Assembly (NCBI RefSeq): GCF_009914765.1
Contig: NZ_WYDS01000011.1
Coordinates: 1 to 64,000 of the forward strand
Length of the DNA: 64,000 nt
DNA from: Halodesulfovibrio sp. MK-HDV
GTDB lineage: Bacteria > Desulfobacterota > Desulfovibrionia > Desulfovibrionales > Desulfovibrionaceae
Direction: 5' to 3'
Each line of letters opens with the position of its first letter. Positions within the stretch are counted from its first letter, which is position 1. The notes beneath the pieces were generated by a model. The model made no database searches. It was not told where the DNA came from and worked only from the letters and a program-made list of their open reading frames with translations. The position numbers were made by a program, and so were the translations under genes. Of this stretch, positions 26,626 through 35,855 are shown piece after piece.

Positions 26626-27156
26626 ATGACTGAAACTCATTTCATTGAAATTGGATTGATAGTCAAGCCACACGGATTGCGGGGGGAAGTCTGCGTAAAT
26701 TACTTCGCGGACTCCCCTTTTCTCTTGAAAAACACAGTCTGGCTTCAAAAAGGCAAAAGCGCCCCTGTTGAACACAAGGTCGTTTCATCCCGCCCCCACA
26801 AAGGGCAGGCTTTGCTTACGCTTGAAATTTGCCATGACAGAAACTGTGCTGAAGAGCTTCGCAATGTGAAGGTTTTGGTTCCCGATGCCGAACTACCGGA
26901 TCTTACTGAAGAAGAAGTGTACCTTCACGAACTAGATGGTATGAAAGTTGTACTCGAAAACGGCTCCTTAGTTGGCCGTATTACAGAATTTCAATTCAAC
27001 CTCGGTTCAGAAGTCTGGGTTATTACAACCGATGACAAGAAAGAAGTACTCTTCCCTGCTACAGAAGAATTCGTCGTCGACATCGACATTGAAAAAGAAA
27101 CTGTTACCATAGCGCCGCCTCCCGGCTTACTCGAACTCTACCTAAGCGAGAAGTAG
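26626..27156 (+). CDS. rimM: Ribosome maturation factor RimM
   Basis: 176 residues. The N-terminal RimM barrel carries GLIVKPHGLRGEV. The C-terminal PRC-type barrel contains LDGMKVV and LFPATEEFVVDIDIE. It assists 16S 3'-domain maturation around S19. It lies 16 bases after khpA and 6 bases before trmD, consistent with one operon. Confidence 0.96.
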   Translation: MTETHFIEIGLIVKPHGLRGEVCVNYFADSPFLLKNTVWLQKGKSAPVEHKVVSSRPHKGQALLTLEICHDRNCAEELRNVKVLVPDAELPDLTEEEVYLHELDGMKVVLENGSLVGRITEFQFNLGSEVWVITTDDKKEVLFPATEEFVVDIDIEKETVTIAPPPGLLELYLSEK

Positions 27157-27162
27157 CGCAAA

Positions 27163-28440
27163 ATGCAGTTTAACATTGTTAGCCTCTTTCCAGAGTTTTT
27201 TGACTCTGCGCTTACATGCGGGCTTATGAAAAAAGCGTCGGACTCCGGTCTGGTCGCTTTTGATTTTCACAACCCGCGCACGTTTGCATCCGACAAGCAT
27301 CAAACCGTTGACGCCCGCCCCTATGGCGGCGGCCCCGGCATGGTTATGATGCTTGATCCGCTTGCTCAAACATTGCGTAGCATTAAAAAACCCGGGCGTA
27401 TTCTTATGATGGCGCCTAAAGGAAAGCCTTTTACCCAGTCCATGGCTAAAGAGCTTTCCAAGGAAGATAATCTTACGATCATTTGTGGTCGGTATGAAGG
27501 GTTTGATGCCCGTTTAGAAGAGCTTTTCGACATTGAGCCAGTCTCCATTGGTGACTACGTTCTCAACGGTGGCGAAACAGCTGCTCTATCGATAATTGAA
27601 TCCACAGCCCGTCTTGTTCCTGGTTACATGGGACATGAAGATTCCGGCGAAGAGGAAAGCTTTTCCTCTGGACTGCTCGAGTACCCGCACTACACTCGCC
27701 CTGTCGAGTATGAGGGCTTGACTGTTCCGGATGTTCTACGTTCTGGTGATCACAAGCGCATTGCAGAGTGGCGTAAAGAACAAGCGTTGAAAATTACTCT
27801 GCACGAGAGACCCGACATTCTTCATAGTGCCCCACTCGACGCTAATGATATGGAAACTTTGAAGAATGAGGACAGAGAACGTATTGGAAGAAATCTTTAT
27901 TGCGCGCTGGTACACTATCCTGTGGTCAATAAAGAAAATAAATCTGTTGCTGTTTCTTTGACAAACCTCGATATTCACGATATAGCCCGCTGTTCATGCA
28001 CCTATGGTCTAGGTGGGTACTATATTTCAACGCCTATTGAAGACCAACAACAAATGCTTGCAGATATTCTCAAGCATTGGGTTACAGGCGCGGGAACAAC
28101 CGCTAACCCCGACAGAGGGGAAGCCCTGCAAATTATCAAGGGCGTCCGCTATGTTGAAGAAGCGATTGAAGATATTATAGAGCGTACAGGCCAACGCCCT
28201 CTACTGGTTGCGACGAGTGCCAGAGGGGCTGGAGACATACATTACGAACAATTTCGTGACGTAATGGTGGACCGACCTATACTGCTCCTGTTTGGTACAG
28301 CTCACGGCCTTGCACCGCAAATTCTGGATATGTGTGACAGAATGCTGCGTCCGGTTAGATACCTTGATGGGTACAACCACTTATCTGTAAGAACTGCTGC
28401 TGCTATCATCATTGACCGGATATTAGGTGATGCCCTATAG
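27163..28440 (+). CDS. trmD: tRNA (guanine-N1)-methyltransferase TrmD fused to a second SPOUT-type RNA methyltransferase domain
   Basis: 425 residues against ~240-250 for ordinary TrmD. Residues 1-240 are TrmD (FPEFFDSALTCG, GGGPGMVM, GRYEGFDARLEE, GDYVLNGGETAA) and make m1G37 in tRNA. Residues ~248-425 (YCALVHYPVVNK, ARSCTYGLGGYY-like, LLLFGTAHGLAP, VRTAAAIIIDRIL) form a separate domain resembling the SAM-dependent RNA methyltransferase family PF09936, another SPOUT-type knot. The fusion is known, as I recall, in Desulfovibrio. The target of the second domain is unknown to me. Confidence 0.93.
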   Translation: MQFNIVSLFPEFFDSALTCGLMKKASDSGLVAFDFHNPRTFASDKHQTVDARPYGGGPGMVMMLDPLAQTLRSIKKPGRILMMAPKGKPFTQSMAKELSKEDNLTIICGRYEGFDARLEELFDIEPVSIGDYVLNGGETAALSIIESTARLVPGYMGHEDSGEEESFSSGLLEYPHYTRPVEYEGLTVPDVLRSGDHKRIAEWRKEQALKITLHERPDILHSAPLDANDMETLKNEDRERIGRNLYCALVHYPVVNKENKSVAVSLTNLDIHDIARCSCTYGLGGYYISTPIEDQQQMLADILKHWVTGAGTTANPDRGEALQIIKGVRYVEEAIEDIIERTGQRPLLVATSARGAGDIHYEQFRDVMVDRPILLLFGTAHGLAPQILDMCDRMLRPVRYLDGYNHLSVRTAAAIIIDRILGDAL

Positions 28441-28498
28441 GGCTAAGCCGTAACGTAATTTTATAACGCAGACTCGTGCTGCGAAGAAAGGCATTAAT

Positions 28499-28846
28499 AT
28501 GAATATTATTGAAAAAATTGAACGCGAACAGCTTCGCATGGATATCCCTAAGTTTAAAGCTGGTGACACTGTTAAAGTTCACATGCGTATTATCGAAGGC
28601 GAAAAAGAACGTATCCAGGTTTTCCAGGGTGCAGTAATTCGTGCAACCAAAGGCACAACCGACTCAACTTTCACCGTACGTAAAATTTCTGACGGTGTTG
28701 GCGTAGAACGTGTATTCCCTACACATTCCCCATCCATTGAGCGCATCGAAGTTATTCAGGAAGGCCGCGTACGTCGTAGCCGTCTTTACTACCTCCGTGA
28801 CCTCAAAGGTAAAGCTGCTCGTATCAAGCCGAAAAACCGCTGGTAG
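28499..28846 (+). CDS. rplS: 50S ribosomal protein L19
   Basis: 115 residues. The L19 motifs [25 protein letters not shown] and [17 protein letters not shown] are clear. It sits at the subunit interface. A strong terminator lies 28 bases after its stop, so the classic rpsP-rplS block likely ends here. Confidence 0.98.
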   Translation: MNIIEKIEREQLRMDIPKFKAGDTVKVHMRIIEGEKERIQVFQGAVIRATKGTTDSTFTVRKISDGVGVERVFPTHSPSIERIEVIQEGRVRRSRLYYLRDLKGKAARIKPKNRW

Positions 28847-28874
28847 TCTTAGGACTTCAACGATTTGGTCTTCA

Positions 28875-28901
28875 AAGGGAGTTGGCAATGCCAGCTCCCT
28901 T
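28875..28901 (+). terminator. Rho-independent terminator after rplS
   Basis: AAGGGAGTTGGC and GCCAGCTCCCTT form a 12-bp stem (one G-T pair) with a 3-base loop, running directly into TTTT. Confidence 0.88.
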
Positions 28902-28975
28902 TTTTACGGTCAACAATCTCTATATTCTCTGCCCAACACATGCTACGCTGCACCCTGTAATGTAACGACACGCTT

Positions 28976-29629
28976 ATGAATCAAAATACACTCACTATTT
29001 TTACCGCTTCACCCGAAGAAGCAGACTGGCCAACGCCATTTGCCGGTATCGATGAAGCTGGTCGCGGTTGTCTTGCAGGCCCTGTAGTAGCTGGAGCCTG
29101 TATTCTTGATCCGTCCAATCCTATTGAAGGGCTTACGGACTCTAAGAAGCTTACAGAAAAACGCAGGCAAGCCTTGTACCCGCAGATCAAAGAGAAATCT
29201 CTTGCATGGGGTATTGGCGTTATCTGGCCGGAAGAGATTGATCGTATTAATATTCTGCAATCCACCTTTCGTGCAATGTTCAAAGCAGTAAATTGCTTAA
29301 AAGTAGACCCTGTTCTGCTGGCTATTGATGGCAATGCCACCATTCCTAAAGAAATTGCAGGGTCCATTGATCAGCAATGCATTATTAAAGGTGATTTGAA
29401 AATTCAGGCTATTTCTGCTGCATCCATTCTTGCAAAAACTTTCCGCGATGACCTTATGGTCAAACTAGACAAACGTTACAGCGGATATGGTTTTGCAGGC
29501 CACAAAGGATACGGCACAAAAGAGCATATTGCCGCTATTGCAGCAAACGGCCCGTGCAGGATGCACAGACTCACATTTGCCAAAGTAAAGCCTGAACCAC
29601 CAAAGCAGGAACAAAATTCCCTATGGTAG
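28976..29629 (+). CDS. rnhB: Ribonuclease HII
   Basis: 217 residues. It removes RNA from RNA-DNA hybrids and misincorporated ribonucleotides. The catalytic acidic residues are visible in [18 protein letters not shown], in AIDGN and in the [19 protein letters not shown] segment. Its stop overlaps the yraN start by 7 bases, so rnhB and yraN are translationally coupled. Confidence 0.97.
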   Translation: MNQNTLTIFTASPEEADWPTPFAGIDEAGRGCLAGPVVAGACILDPSNPIEGLTDSKKLTEKRRQALYPQIKEKSLAWGIGVIWPEEIDRINILQSTFRAMFKAVNCLKVDPVLLAIDGNATIPKEIAGSIDQQCIIKGDLKIQAISAASILAKTFRDDLMVKLDKRYSGYGFAGHKGYGTKEHIAAIAANGPCRMHRLTFAKVKPEPPKQEQNSLW

Positions 29630-30027
29630 CACGTCACCTTGAAACAGGCACAGCCGGAGAAGATGCTGCAACCGCCCACCTTGTTGCCCAAGGCTATTCT
29701 ATAGTAGTCCGCAACTGGCGCGCAAAACAGCTCGAACTGGATATCGTCTGCACCAAAGGTGACTATGTTATTTTTGCTGAAGTAAAAACACGTTCCTGCT
29801 CAGGTATGAGTCCGGCTATTAACGCCCTGTCCATGCCTAAAATGAAAAAGCTATGCAAAGCTGCACAGCTCTATATTTCTCAAAACAATCTTTGGGATAC
29901 CCCCTGTCGTTTTGACCTGCTTGCAGTAACCAGAACCGACACTGAGTATCAGGTGGAGCACATTCAAGATGCCTTCGAACTCTCCCAGCTTATGGGTGGT
30001 GGCAACACCGCTTGGCAACCATGGTGA
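29623..30027 (+). CDS. yraN: YraN-family (UPF0102) nuclease-fold protein
   Basis: 134 residues. The pattern [22 protein letters not shown], then [21 protein letters not shown], is the UPF0102 endonuclease-like fold with the E-x-D and E-V-K motif. The cellular role is not settled. It overlaps rnhB at its start and rsmI by 59 bases at its end. Confidence 0.93.
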   Translation: MVARHLETGTAGEDAATAHLVAQGYSIVVRNWRAKQLELDIVCTKGDYVIFAEVKTRSCSGMSPAINALSMPKMKKLCKAAQLYISQNNLWDTPCRFDLLAVTRTDTEYQVEHIQDAFELSQLMGGGNTAWQPW

Positions 30028-30798
30028 TCTTTCCCCAAGGGCACAAGAAGTGCTCGCTACAGTCGATATGGTTCTTTCAGAAGATACCCGCCGTACCGGT
30101 CTGCTTTTTAAATCTACAGGGGTCACCGCAAAAAAACTTGTAAGCTTTCACGATCATAACGAAGAAGCGAAAGCTCCCGGTATTATTGCTGCAATGGAAG
30201 AGGGTCAGGTCTTTGCGATTGTTTCCGATGCTGGCATGCCGCTATTTTCTGATCCAGCTACCGCCTTGTGAAACTTGCCCGTGAAAAAGGCATAAAGGTT
30301 TCCGTCGTTCCCGGTCCAAGTGCACCGCTTACTGCATTAGCTGCAAGTGGCATTGCTCCGCAGCCATTTACCTTTGTTGGTTTTCCTCCGAGAAAAACCA
30401 ACGATCAAAAAAAACTTTTTGAAGAATTTTCCATGCTGCGCACTACTATTGTGTTCTTTGAACGCAAAAACCGTTTAGCAGCAACGCTTAAAGCCGCTTT
30501 TGAAGTTCTTGGCCCACGAGAACTATGTGTGGCTCGAGAATTGACCAAGCTCCATGAGGAGTTTATCTTAGGTCGACTGGAAAAACATGATGAAATACCA
30601 GAAGATCTGTTAGGTGAGATAACTGTTGTTATCGGCCCTCCAGAATCTAACGGTAAAACAAGCGAAGCTGAACTGCTTGCTCTTATTACTGAAGAGACTG
30701 AAATTGGCGGCAAGCCGAAAGAGATTGCCCGCCGAGTTAAAGAAGAAGCTTCTGGCTGGACAGTAAAAGCCGTTTATCAGTTCATGCAGGACAATTAA
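29969..30798 (+). CDS. rsmI: 16S rRNA (cytidine1402-2'-O)-methyltransferase RsmI, interrupted by a frameshift
   Basis: The first part (29969-30271) has [25 protein letters not shown] and SDAGMPLFSDPA. The frame then fails: GATCCAGCTACCGCC should read GATCCAGCTTACCGCC to give SDPAYRLVKLAREKG. So one T is missing near 30259. The second part continues in the next frame from about 30262 to 30798 with VPGPSAPLTALAASG and PRELCVARELTKLHEE. With the T restored it is a full-length protein of ~276 residues. It methylates the ribose of C1402 in 16S rRNA. Sequencing error or recent mutation are both possible. Confidence 0.88.
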
Positions 30799-30828
30799 TC
30801 CCAAAACGTTATACGCTCAGGATTACTA

Positions 30829-31587
30829 ATGCTTACTGCCCGCACTCTCATAACCTGTTTCCTCCGTACATACCTTGTAGGTACGGGATTCAACACTCGC
30901 GGCCTGCAGAACACAGGCTTAGTGTTTACTATGGAACCGGGACTGCGGGAACTGTACAAAGACCCTGATGCGCTACGTGAGGCCAGAGGCCGTTATTTAG
31001 AGCTATACAATACCCATCCTTTTTGGACGCCTCTTCTTGTAGGCGTGTTCCTTTCCATTGAGTCGCATATTGCAAGAGGCAATTTGCCTGCAAAAATGCT
31101 CGGCTCAGTTAAAGAAACTACTACCTACACCCTCTCTGCAATTGGTGACTCCTTTTTTGGAGGAAGCTTGCTGTCCATGTGGGCGCTGTCCACAGTTTGC
31201 ATGCTTGTCTCAGGATTTGATTCTATTGCTTTAGCATGGACGCTGCTACTCTTTGCAGCCTTGCAGGTATTCAAGTTCTTCACCTTTGTATCCGGAGTCC
31301 GGAACGGCCTACAGATGATTACAAGTCTCAGGAACTGGGATCTTATTAACTGGGGAGAAAAGATTAAAATCGTTAACTCCTTCATCCTGGTTCTTATGTT
31401 GTATCTTTTCTGGCCGGGTACCCACAGCATTCCAGAGTGGCTGCTCATTGCAGGCACTCTACTAAGCGCAAGTTTTGTTGTGGGAAGACTACATTTATCA
31501 CGCGTATTGCTGGTCTATCTTTTACTCTTTCTTATGTTTTTTATACTACCGTGGATTAGCAAGGTTATTCCACTTTCCCCAATTTAG
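30829..31587 (+). CDS. PTS mannose-family IID component
   Basis: 252 residues. N-terminal GTGFNTRGLQNTGLVFTMEPGL and ESHIARGNLPAKML are typical of EIID proteins of the mannose/fructose/sorbose class. Three to four C-terminal hydrophobic segments follow. IID normally acts with a IIC partner as the membrane pore. No IIA, IIB or IIC gene is seen next to it. It is directly followed by ptsH and ptsI, which suggests either partners elsewhere or a regulatory role. Confidence 0.85.
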   Translation: MLTARTLITCFLRTYLVGTGFNTRGLQNTGLVFTMEPGLRELYKDPDALREARGRYLELYNTHPFWTPLLVGVFLSIESHIARGNLPAKMLGSVKETTTYTLSAIGDSFFGGSLLSMWALSTVCMLVSGFDSIALAWTLLLFAALQVFKFFTFVSGVRNGLQMITSLRNWDLINWGEKIKIVNSFILVLMLYLFWPGTHSIPEWLLIAGTLLSASFVVGRLHLSRVLLVYLLLFLMFFILPWISKVIPLSPI

Positions 31588-31602
31588 AGGAATTGACAAC
31601 CA

Positions 31603-31896
31603 ATGGAACCTACAGGTGAAAATAACAGCTTAGAAGCAGTTGTTTGCGTAGAGAACGAGCTAGGACTGCACGCACGTCCGGCAGGCAAAGTTGCTCAACT
31701 TGCGCAATCATTTCAGGCTGACATTGCTTTTTGGGTGGCAGACCAACAAGCAGACGCAAAGTCCATTCTGGACATTCTCTCCCTTGCAGCACCGCAAGGC
31801 ACAGAGATTTGCATTAAAGCTTCCGGCTCGGACGCCAGTGAAGCCCTTGAACAAATCAGTCAACTTTTTCATGACAAGTTCGAAGGGGATAGATAG
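31603..31896 (+). CDS. ptsH: Phosphocarrier protein HPr
   Basis: 97 residues. The phosphorylation site is His23 in ELGLHARPAG. The region corresponding to the regulatory serine is present (DAKSILDILSL, Ser54 here). It transfers phosphate from enzyme I to EIIA domains. The stop codon overlaps the ptsI start by one base. Confidence 0.96.
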   Translation: MEPTGENNSLEAVVCVENELGLHARPAGKVAQLAQSFQADIAFWVADQQADAKSILDILSLAAPQGTEICIKASGSDASEALEQISQLFHDKFEGDR

Positions 31897-33683
31897 TGGC
31901 TCGTAAAATTCTTCGCGGCATACCTGTCTCAGCAGGTATCTCTATCGGTAAGGCTTATTTTGTTAACCGCCAGAAAGAACGCCGCATACCGCGCGAAACC
32001 ATCCCCCATCATCTGGTGGGTATTGAAACCGAACGACTTCACAACGCTGTTGAAGAAGTCCGTCAGGGATTCATGGATGCCCGTGCGCGTATTCCAGAAG
32101 AATTAAAAGAACACGGCGCCATCATCGATTCCCACTTGATGATTTGTCAGGACCCAAAACTTATTGCGTCAGCAGCAAAGAATATTGCTGACCGAGCTAT
32201 CACCGCAGAATGGGCGCTTGAGCGTTCCATCAACGCTATTGGCAAAGCTTTCAGCGCCATTGATGATCCATACATTCGAGAGCGAATGCAGGATGTACGC
32301 GTTGTTGGTGATAAAATTATGCAGGCATTGATTGGCACTCCGAAACCGGTAGAGTTACCGACTGGTCGTCGCGTTCTTATGGCGCATGACCTTACACCGG
32401 CTGATGCCATTGAGATTGAACTCAGCAGAATTATGTCTTTTGCTACGGCAGAAGGCGGCAAAACCTCTCATACAGGTATTCTTGCACGTTCTCTGCAAAT
32501 CCCTGCCATCGTAGGCGTTGAAGACCTTGAAGACTCCATCAGAGATGGAGATCTGGTCATTGTCGACGCTTTAAAAGGACTTATCTTCATTGACCCGAGC
32601 GAAGAAGAGCTTGCCCACTACGGTGACAGAAAATACCAATTTGAAGACTATCAGAAAGCCATTGTAAAACAGTGCCACCTTCCGGCCGAAACCGTAGACG
32701 GCTACCGCCTTGAGGTTTGTGCTAACATTGAGCTGGCAGAAGAGCTGGTTCAAGTAAAAGACAATGGCGGTCAGGGTGTCGGGCTCTATCGTACTGAATA
32801 TGCATTCTTCAACAAAAAGAAGATGCCGGACGAAGAGATGTTGTATGAAGAATACACCACTCTGGCAGAGCAGCTTTCACCGGGTAAAGTAATTTTACGT
32901 ACGCTGGACGTAGGTGCAGACAAGTTATTAGATGAGCAGGCCATGTTAGAAGAAGCTAACCCTGCATTGGGGTTACGCGGTATCCGCTTCTGCCTGCGCT
33001 ATCAAAGTCTCTTCCGTATGCAGCTGCGCGCCATGCTCCGATCATCTGTCCATGGCAATGTTTCCATCATGTTCCCGATGATCTCCGGCTTAAAAGAGTT
33101 GCGTCAGGCACGTTTTGTACTTAACTCTGTTAAGAGCGAACTTGATGCCGAAGGCGTTGCCTACAATCCGGATATTCCAGTGGGTATTATGATCGAACTG
33201 CCAAGCGCAGTCATGATCGCAGATACCCTTGCCCGGGAAGTAGATTTCTTCTCCATCGGAACAAATGATCTTATTCAATATTCACTGGGTATTGATAGAA
33301 CAAACAAACATGTTTCTTATCTTTACCAGCCGCTACATCCAGCCATTGTACGTTCGATTAAGTACGTTATCGATGCCGCGCACAAAGAAGGCATTGAAGC
33401 GTCCGTATGTGGCGAAGTAGCATCAGACCCGTATTGTGTACCGATTTTAATGGGCATGAGGGTTGACGGAATTTCCATTGCGCCGCAAGCTATTCCGGGA
33501 ATTAAACGCATAATCCGCCAGATTGATATGGAAGAGTGCATTGAACTGTTGGGCGACGTGCTTACACACGCCACCGTATCCAGAATCAACACTAAAGTTC
33601 GTAAGCGTATTTTTAAACGCTTCCCTGAGGAACTTTCATTCTTCGCATCACTCATTGAGCAGGATGATATAACGGAACCGTAA
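31896..33683 (+). CDS. ptsI: Phosphoenolpyruvate-protein phosphotransferase (enzyme I)
   Basis: 595 residues, normal length. It autophosphorylates from phosphoenolpyruvate and passes phosphate to HPr. The active-site histidine lies in [13 protein letters not shown] near residue 191. The PEP-binding barrel carries [33 protein letters not shown] and [12 protein letters not shown]. It begins with GTG at 31896, overlapping ptsH, and its stop overlaps the smpB start. Confidence 0.97.
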   Translation: MARKILRGIPVSAGISIGKAYFVNRQKERRIPRETIPHHLVGIETERLHNAVEEVRQGFMDARARIPEELKEHGAIIDSHLMICQDPKLIASAAKNIADRAITAEWALERSINAIGKAFSAIDDPYIRERMQDVRVVGDKIMQALIGTPKPVELPTGRRVLMAHDLTPADAIEIELSRIMSFATAEGGKTSHTGILARSLQIPAIVGVEDLEDSIRDGDLVIVDALKGLIFIDPSEEELAHYGDRKYQFEDYQKAIVKQCHLPAETVDGYRLEVCANIELAEELVQVKDNGGQGVGLYRTEYAFFNKKKMPDEEMLYEEYTTLAEQLSPGKVILRTLDVGADKLLDEQAMLEEANPALGLRGIRFCLRYQSLFRMQLRAMLRSSVHGNVSIMFPMISGLKELRQARFVLNSVKSELDAEGVAYNPDIPVGIMIELPSAVMIADTLAREVDFFSIGTNDLIQYSLGIDRTNKHVSYLYQPLHPAIVRSIKYVIDAAHKEGIEASVCGEVASDPYCVPILMGMRVDGISIAPQAIPGIKRIIRQIDMEECIELLGDVLTHATVSRINTKVRKRIFKRFPEELSFFASLIEQDDITEP

Positions 33684-34156
33684 TGAGCAAAAAGAAAAAA
33701 AAGAAAAGTGGCGGCAGCTTTATTGCCGTTAATAAAAAAGCACGTCGTTACTACGAAGTGCTAGATACCCTTGAAGCAGGCATGTCACTCCTTGGCACTG
33801 AAGTAAAATCAATGCGCGCAGGGCAAGTGGCCTTTACCGACAGTTACATCAGTTACAAAGACGGTGAAGCATGGATCGTAGGGCTGCACATTGCTCCTTA
33901 CGAAAATGCCGGACACTCACAGCACGAGCCAGAACGCGAACGTAGACTTCTTCTTCACCGTCGTGAAATTGAAATGTGGATGACTAAAGTAGAACAGCGC
34001 GGCCTTACTGTTGTGCCGCTTAAACTGTACTTTAAGAACTCCCGCATCAAGCTGGAAATCGGTCTGTGCCGTGGTAAAAAACTGCATGACCAACGTGAAA
34101 CTATCAAGCAGCGTGATGCCGCTCGTGATGTTGCACGCCAAATGCTGGATCGCTAA
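33683..34156 (+). CDS. smpB: SsrA-binding protein SmpB
   Basis: 157 residues. The core [31 protein letters not shown] and the basic end [20 protein letters not shown] are diagnostic. It delivers tmRNA to stalled ribosomes. It overlaps ptsI by one base. The tmRNA gene itself was not found in the window. Confidence 0.97.
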   Translation: MSKKKKKKSGGSFIAVNKKARRYYEVLDTLEAGMSLLGTEVKSMRAGQVAFTDSYISYKDGEAWIVGLHIAPYENAGHSQHEPERERRLLLHRREIEMWMTKVEQRGLTVVPLKLYFKNSRIKLEIGLCRGKKLHDQRETIKQRDAARDVARQMLDR

Positions 34157-34168
34157 CCATATCTTACC

Positions 34169-34208
34169 TATGCCGGAAATAACGTATTATTACGTTCTTT
34201 CCGGCATA
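34169..34208 (+). terminator. Long hairpin after smpB
   Basis: TATGCCGGAAA pairs with TTTCCGGCATA, and inside them AACGTA pairs with TACGTT. This makes a stem of about 17 pairs that probably ends the ffh-smpB run. The following T-tract is short. Confidence 0.65.
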
Positions 34209-34248
34209 TTCTGTTGTATGGTAAAAGATAGTTTGCTGCGAGCAACAC

Positions 34249-34276
34249 TTGTTCGCTGAAGGTCTTTAGCGAACAA
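34249..34276 (+). repeat. Hairpin in the leader of the GlcD-like gene
   Basis: TTGTTCGCT and AGCGAACAA pair exactly across 10 bases. First of two consecutive hairpins between smpB and the GlcD-like gene. Confidence 0.45.
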
Positions 34277-34320
34277 ACTGTTTGTTATCTCCGGTAGCCA
34301 AAGAACCTGACACTGTCGCT

Positions 34321-34351
34321 AGCCGTCCTCTCTTATTCTTCGAGAACGGCT
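34321..34351 (+). repeat. Second hairpin in the leader of the GlcD-like gene
   Basis: AGCCGTCCTC and GAGAACGGCT pair at 9 of 10 positions across 11 bases, followed by a short T-tract (CTTTT). It could be an attenuator or an upstream terminator. Confidence 0.4.
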
Positions 34352-34463
34352 GCCGCTTTTACAAAAAGGCTTCTTTGAACTTTCTAATAACTTACTAGTG
34401 AGTAATTTTTGATTGGCAAATACGCCCAGCGTTTTATTCGCCAATCACTTTCAGGATAGATGT

Positions 34464-35843
34464 ATGCCGCTACTTTCTCTTCCACAGCGTCGTTTTTTAC
34501 AAGATCTTTTCTCCGATGCAGATTGCCTGCTGACACCCGAAGAAATGGTTGTTTACGAAGCCGATGCGAGCCGACTTGAAGGCACCCCCCTTGCTGTTGT
34601 TCGTCCAGAAACAGATGAGCAAATTATTGAGCTCATGCGTTGGGCGCATAATGAATGCATTCCGTTGTATCCAAGAGCCCGTGCAACAAACGTAGTAGGA
34701 CTTTGTGTTCCGCAACAGCCGGGTATTGTCGTTTCAACGTTGAAAATGGACTCTATTCTAGAAGTCGATTCTGACGACTTTATTGCTAGAGTTCAACCGG
34801 GTGTCATCACTGGCGACCTGCAAAAGCGTGTTGAACAAGACAAGCTATTCTACCCGCCAGACCCAGCAAGTTTAGGAATTTCCACAATCGGCGGTAACGT
34901 AGCCACCTGTGCCGGTGGTATGCGCGCGTTGAAATACGGTGTTACCCGTGAATGGGTATTAGGCTGTAAGGCTGTTTTACCCGGTGGCAAAACCATCACC
35001 TGCGGTGGCCGTAACCACAAGAATGTTGTGGGGCTTGATCTGCTTCGACTGCTCACAGGCAGCGAAGGGACACTTGCGTTCATGACAGAAATTACGCTCA
35101 AGCTTATTCCAAAACCAGAATCCACAGCATCAATTCTCGCAGGGTTTGCAAACCTTGAAGAGGCACTGCACGCTGTTAAGGTTATGTTTAAAGCAGGTAT
35201 GCTTCCCGCTGCTCTCGAATTCATGGGACCAGAAGTTCTAACAGCATTAAAAGATGCCGGAACAGTTCCATGGCCTCCTACAGTCACAGCTTCACTGCTG
35301 CTACGTTTCGATGGCTCACATCAAGCTTTGAAAGCAGACCTGGACAAAGCTGAGGCCATCTTTAAAGCATGTAACGTGCTTTGGTCTACCACTGGTCTCG
35401 GCAAAGAAGAGGAAGAGCCACTTTGGGATGTTCGACGTTCCATCAACCCTGCTTCCTTTAAAGTAGCGCCAAACAAATTTTCCGATGATGTTACCGTTCC
35501 ACGCGGCAGACTTTTAGAAGCTGTCACTGGCATCCGTAAAATCGCAGACACGTACAGCCTGCCGATTCTTACGTTCGGGCATGTGGGTGACGGCAACATT
35601 CACGTCAACATCATGCACGATGCTACAGACGCAGACGAACTGGCTCGTGCCAAAACGGCTAAGAAAGAAATTTCAGAATTTGTTCTCTCTTTACGAGGAA
35701 CTCTTTCCGGTGAGCACGGTGTTGGATTGATTAAAGCGCCGTACGTTCATTTACAGCTTAGTGAAACCGAACGCTCACTCATGAAGCAGATCAAAGAGGT
35801 ATTTGATCCGCACTCCATTATGAACCCGGGCAAAGCGTTTTAA
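34464..35843 (+). CDS. FAD-linked 2-hydroxyacid oxidase, GlcD type (glycolate or D-lactate)
   Basis: 459 residues from the ATG at 34464 with AGGAT upstream. A TTG at 34413 would add 17 residues inside a GATTGGC/GCCAATC hairpin and is less likely. The PCMH-type FAD-binding domain is visible (YPRARATNVVG, IGGNVATCAGGMRALKYG, GSEGTLAFMTEITLKL). So is the C-terminal FAD-oxidase domain with FGHVGDGNIHVNIMHD and SGEHGVG. It oxidises a 2-hydroxy acid and passes electrons to the iron-sulfur protein 13 bases downstream. Glycolate and D-lactate cannot be told apart from sequence. Lactate is a main substrate of such bacteria. Confidence 0.9.
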   Translation: MPLLSLPQRRFLQDLFSDADCLLTPEEMVVYEADASRLEGTPLAVVRPETDEQIIELMRWAHNECIPLYPRARATNVVGLCVPQQPGIVVSTLKMDSILEVDSDDFIARVQPGVITGDLQKRVEQDKLFYPPDPASLGISTIGGNVATCAGGMRALKYGVTREWVLGCKAVLPGGKTITCGGRNHKNVVGLDLLRLLTGSEGTLAFMTEITLKLIPKPESTASILAGFANLEEALHAVKVMFKAGMLPAALEFMGPEVLTALKDAGTVPWPPTVTASLLLRFDGSHQALKADLDKAEAIFKACNVLWSTTGLGKEEEEPLWDVRRSINPASFKVAPNKFSDDVTVPRGRLLEAVTGIRKIADTYSLPILTFGHVGDGNIHVNIMHDATDADELARAKTAKKEISEFVLSLRGTLSGEHGVGLIKAPYVHLQLSETERSLMKQIKEVFDPHSIMNPGKAF

Positions 35844-35855
35844 GGGGATAGAAGA

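Noticed and set aside
34157-34463. tmRNA gene next to smpB
   Set aside because: There is no tRNA-like acceptor pairing, T-loop or tag-coding frame, only simple hairpins.
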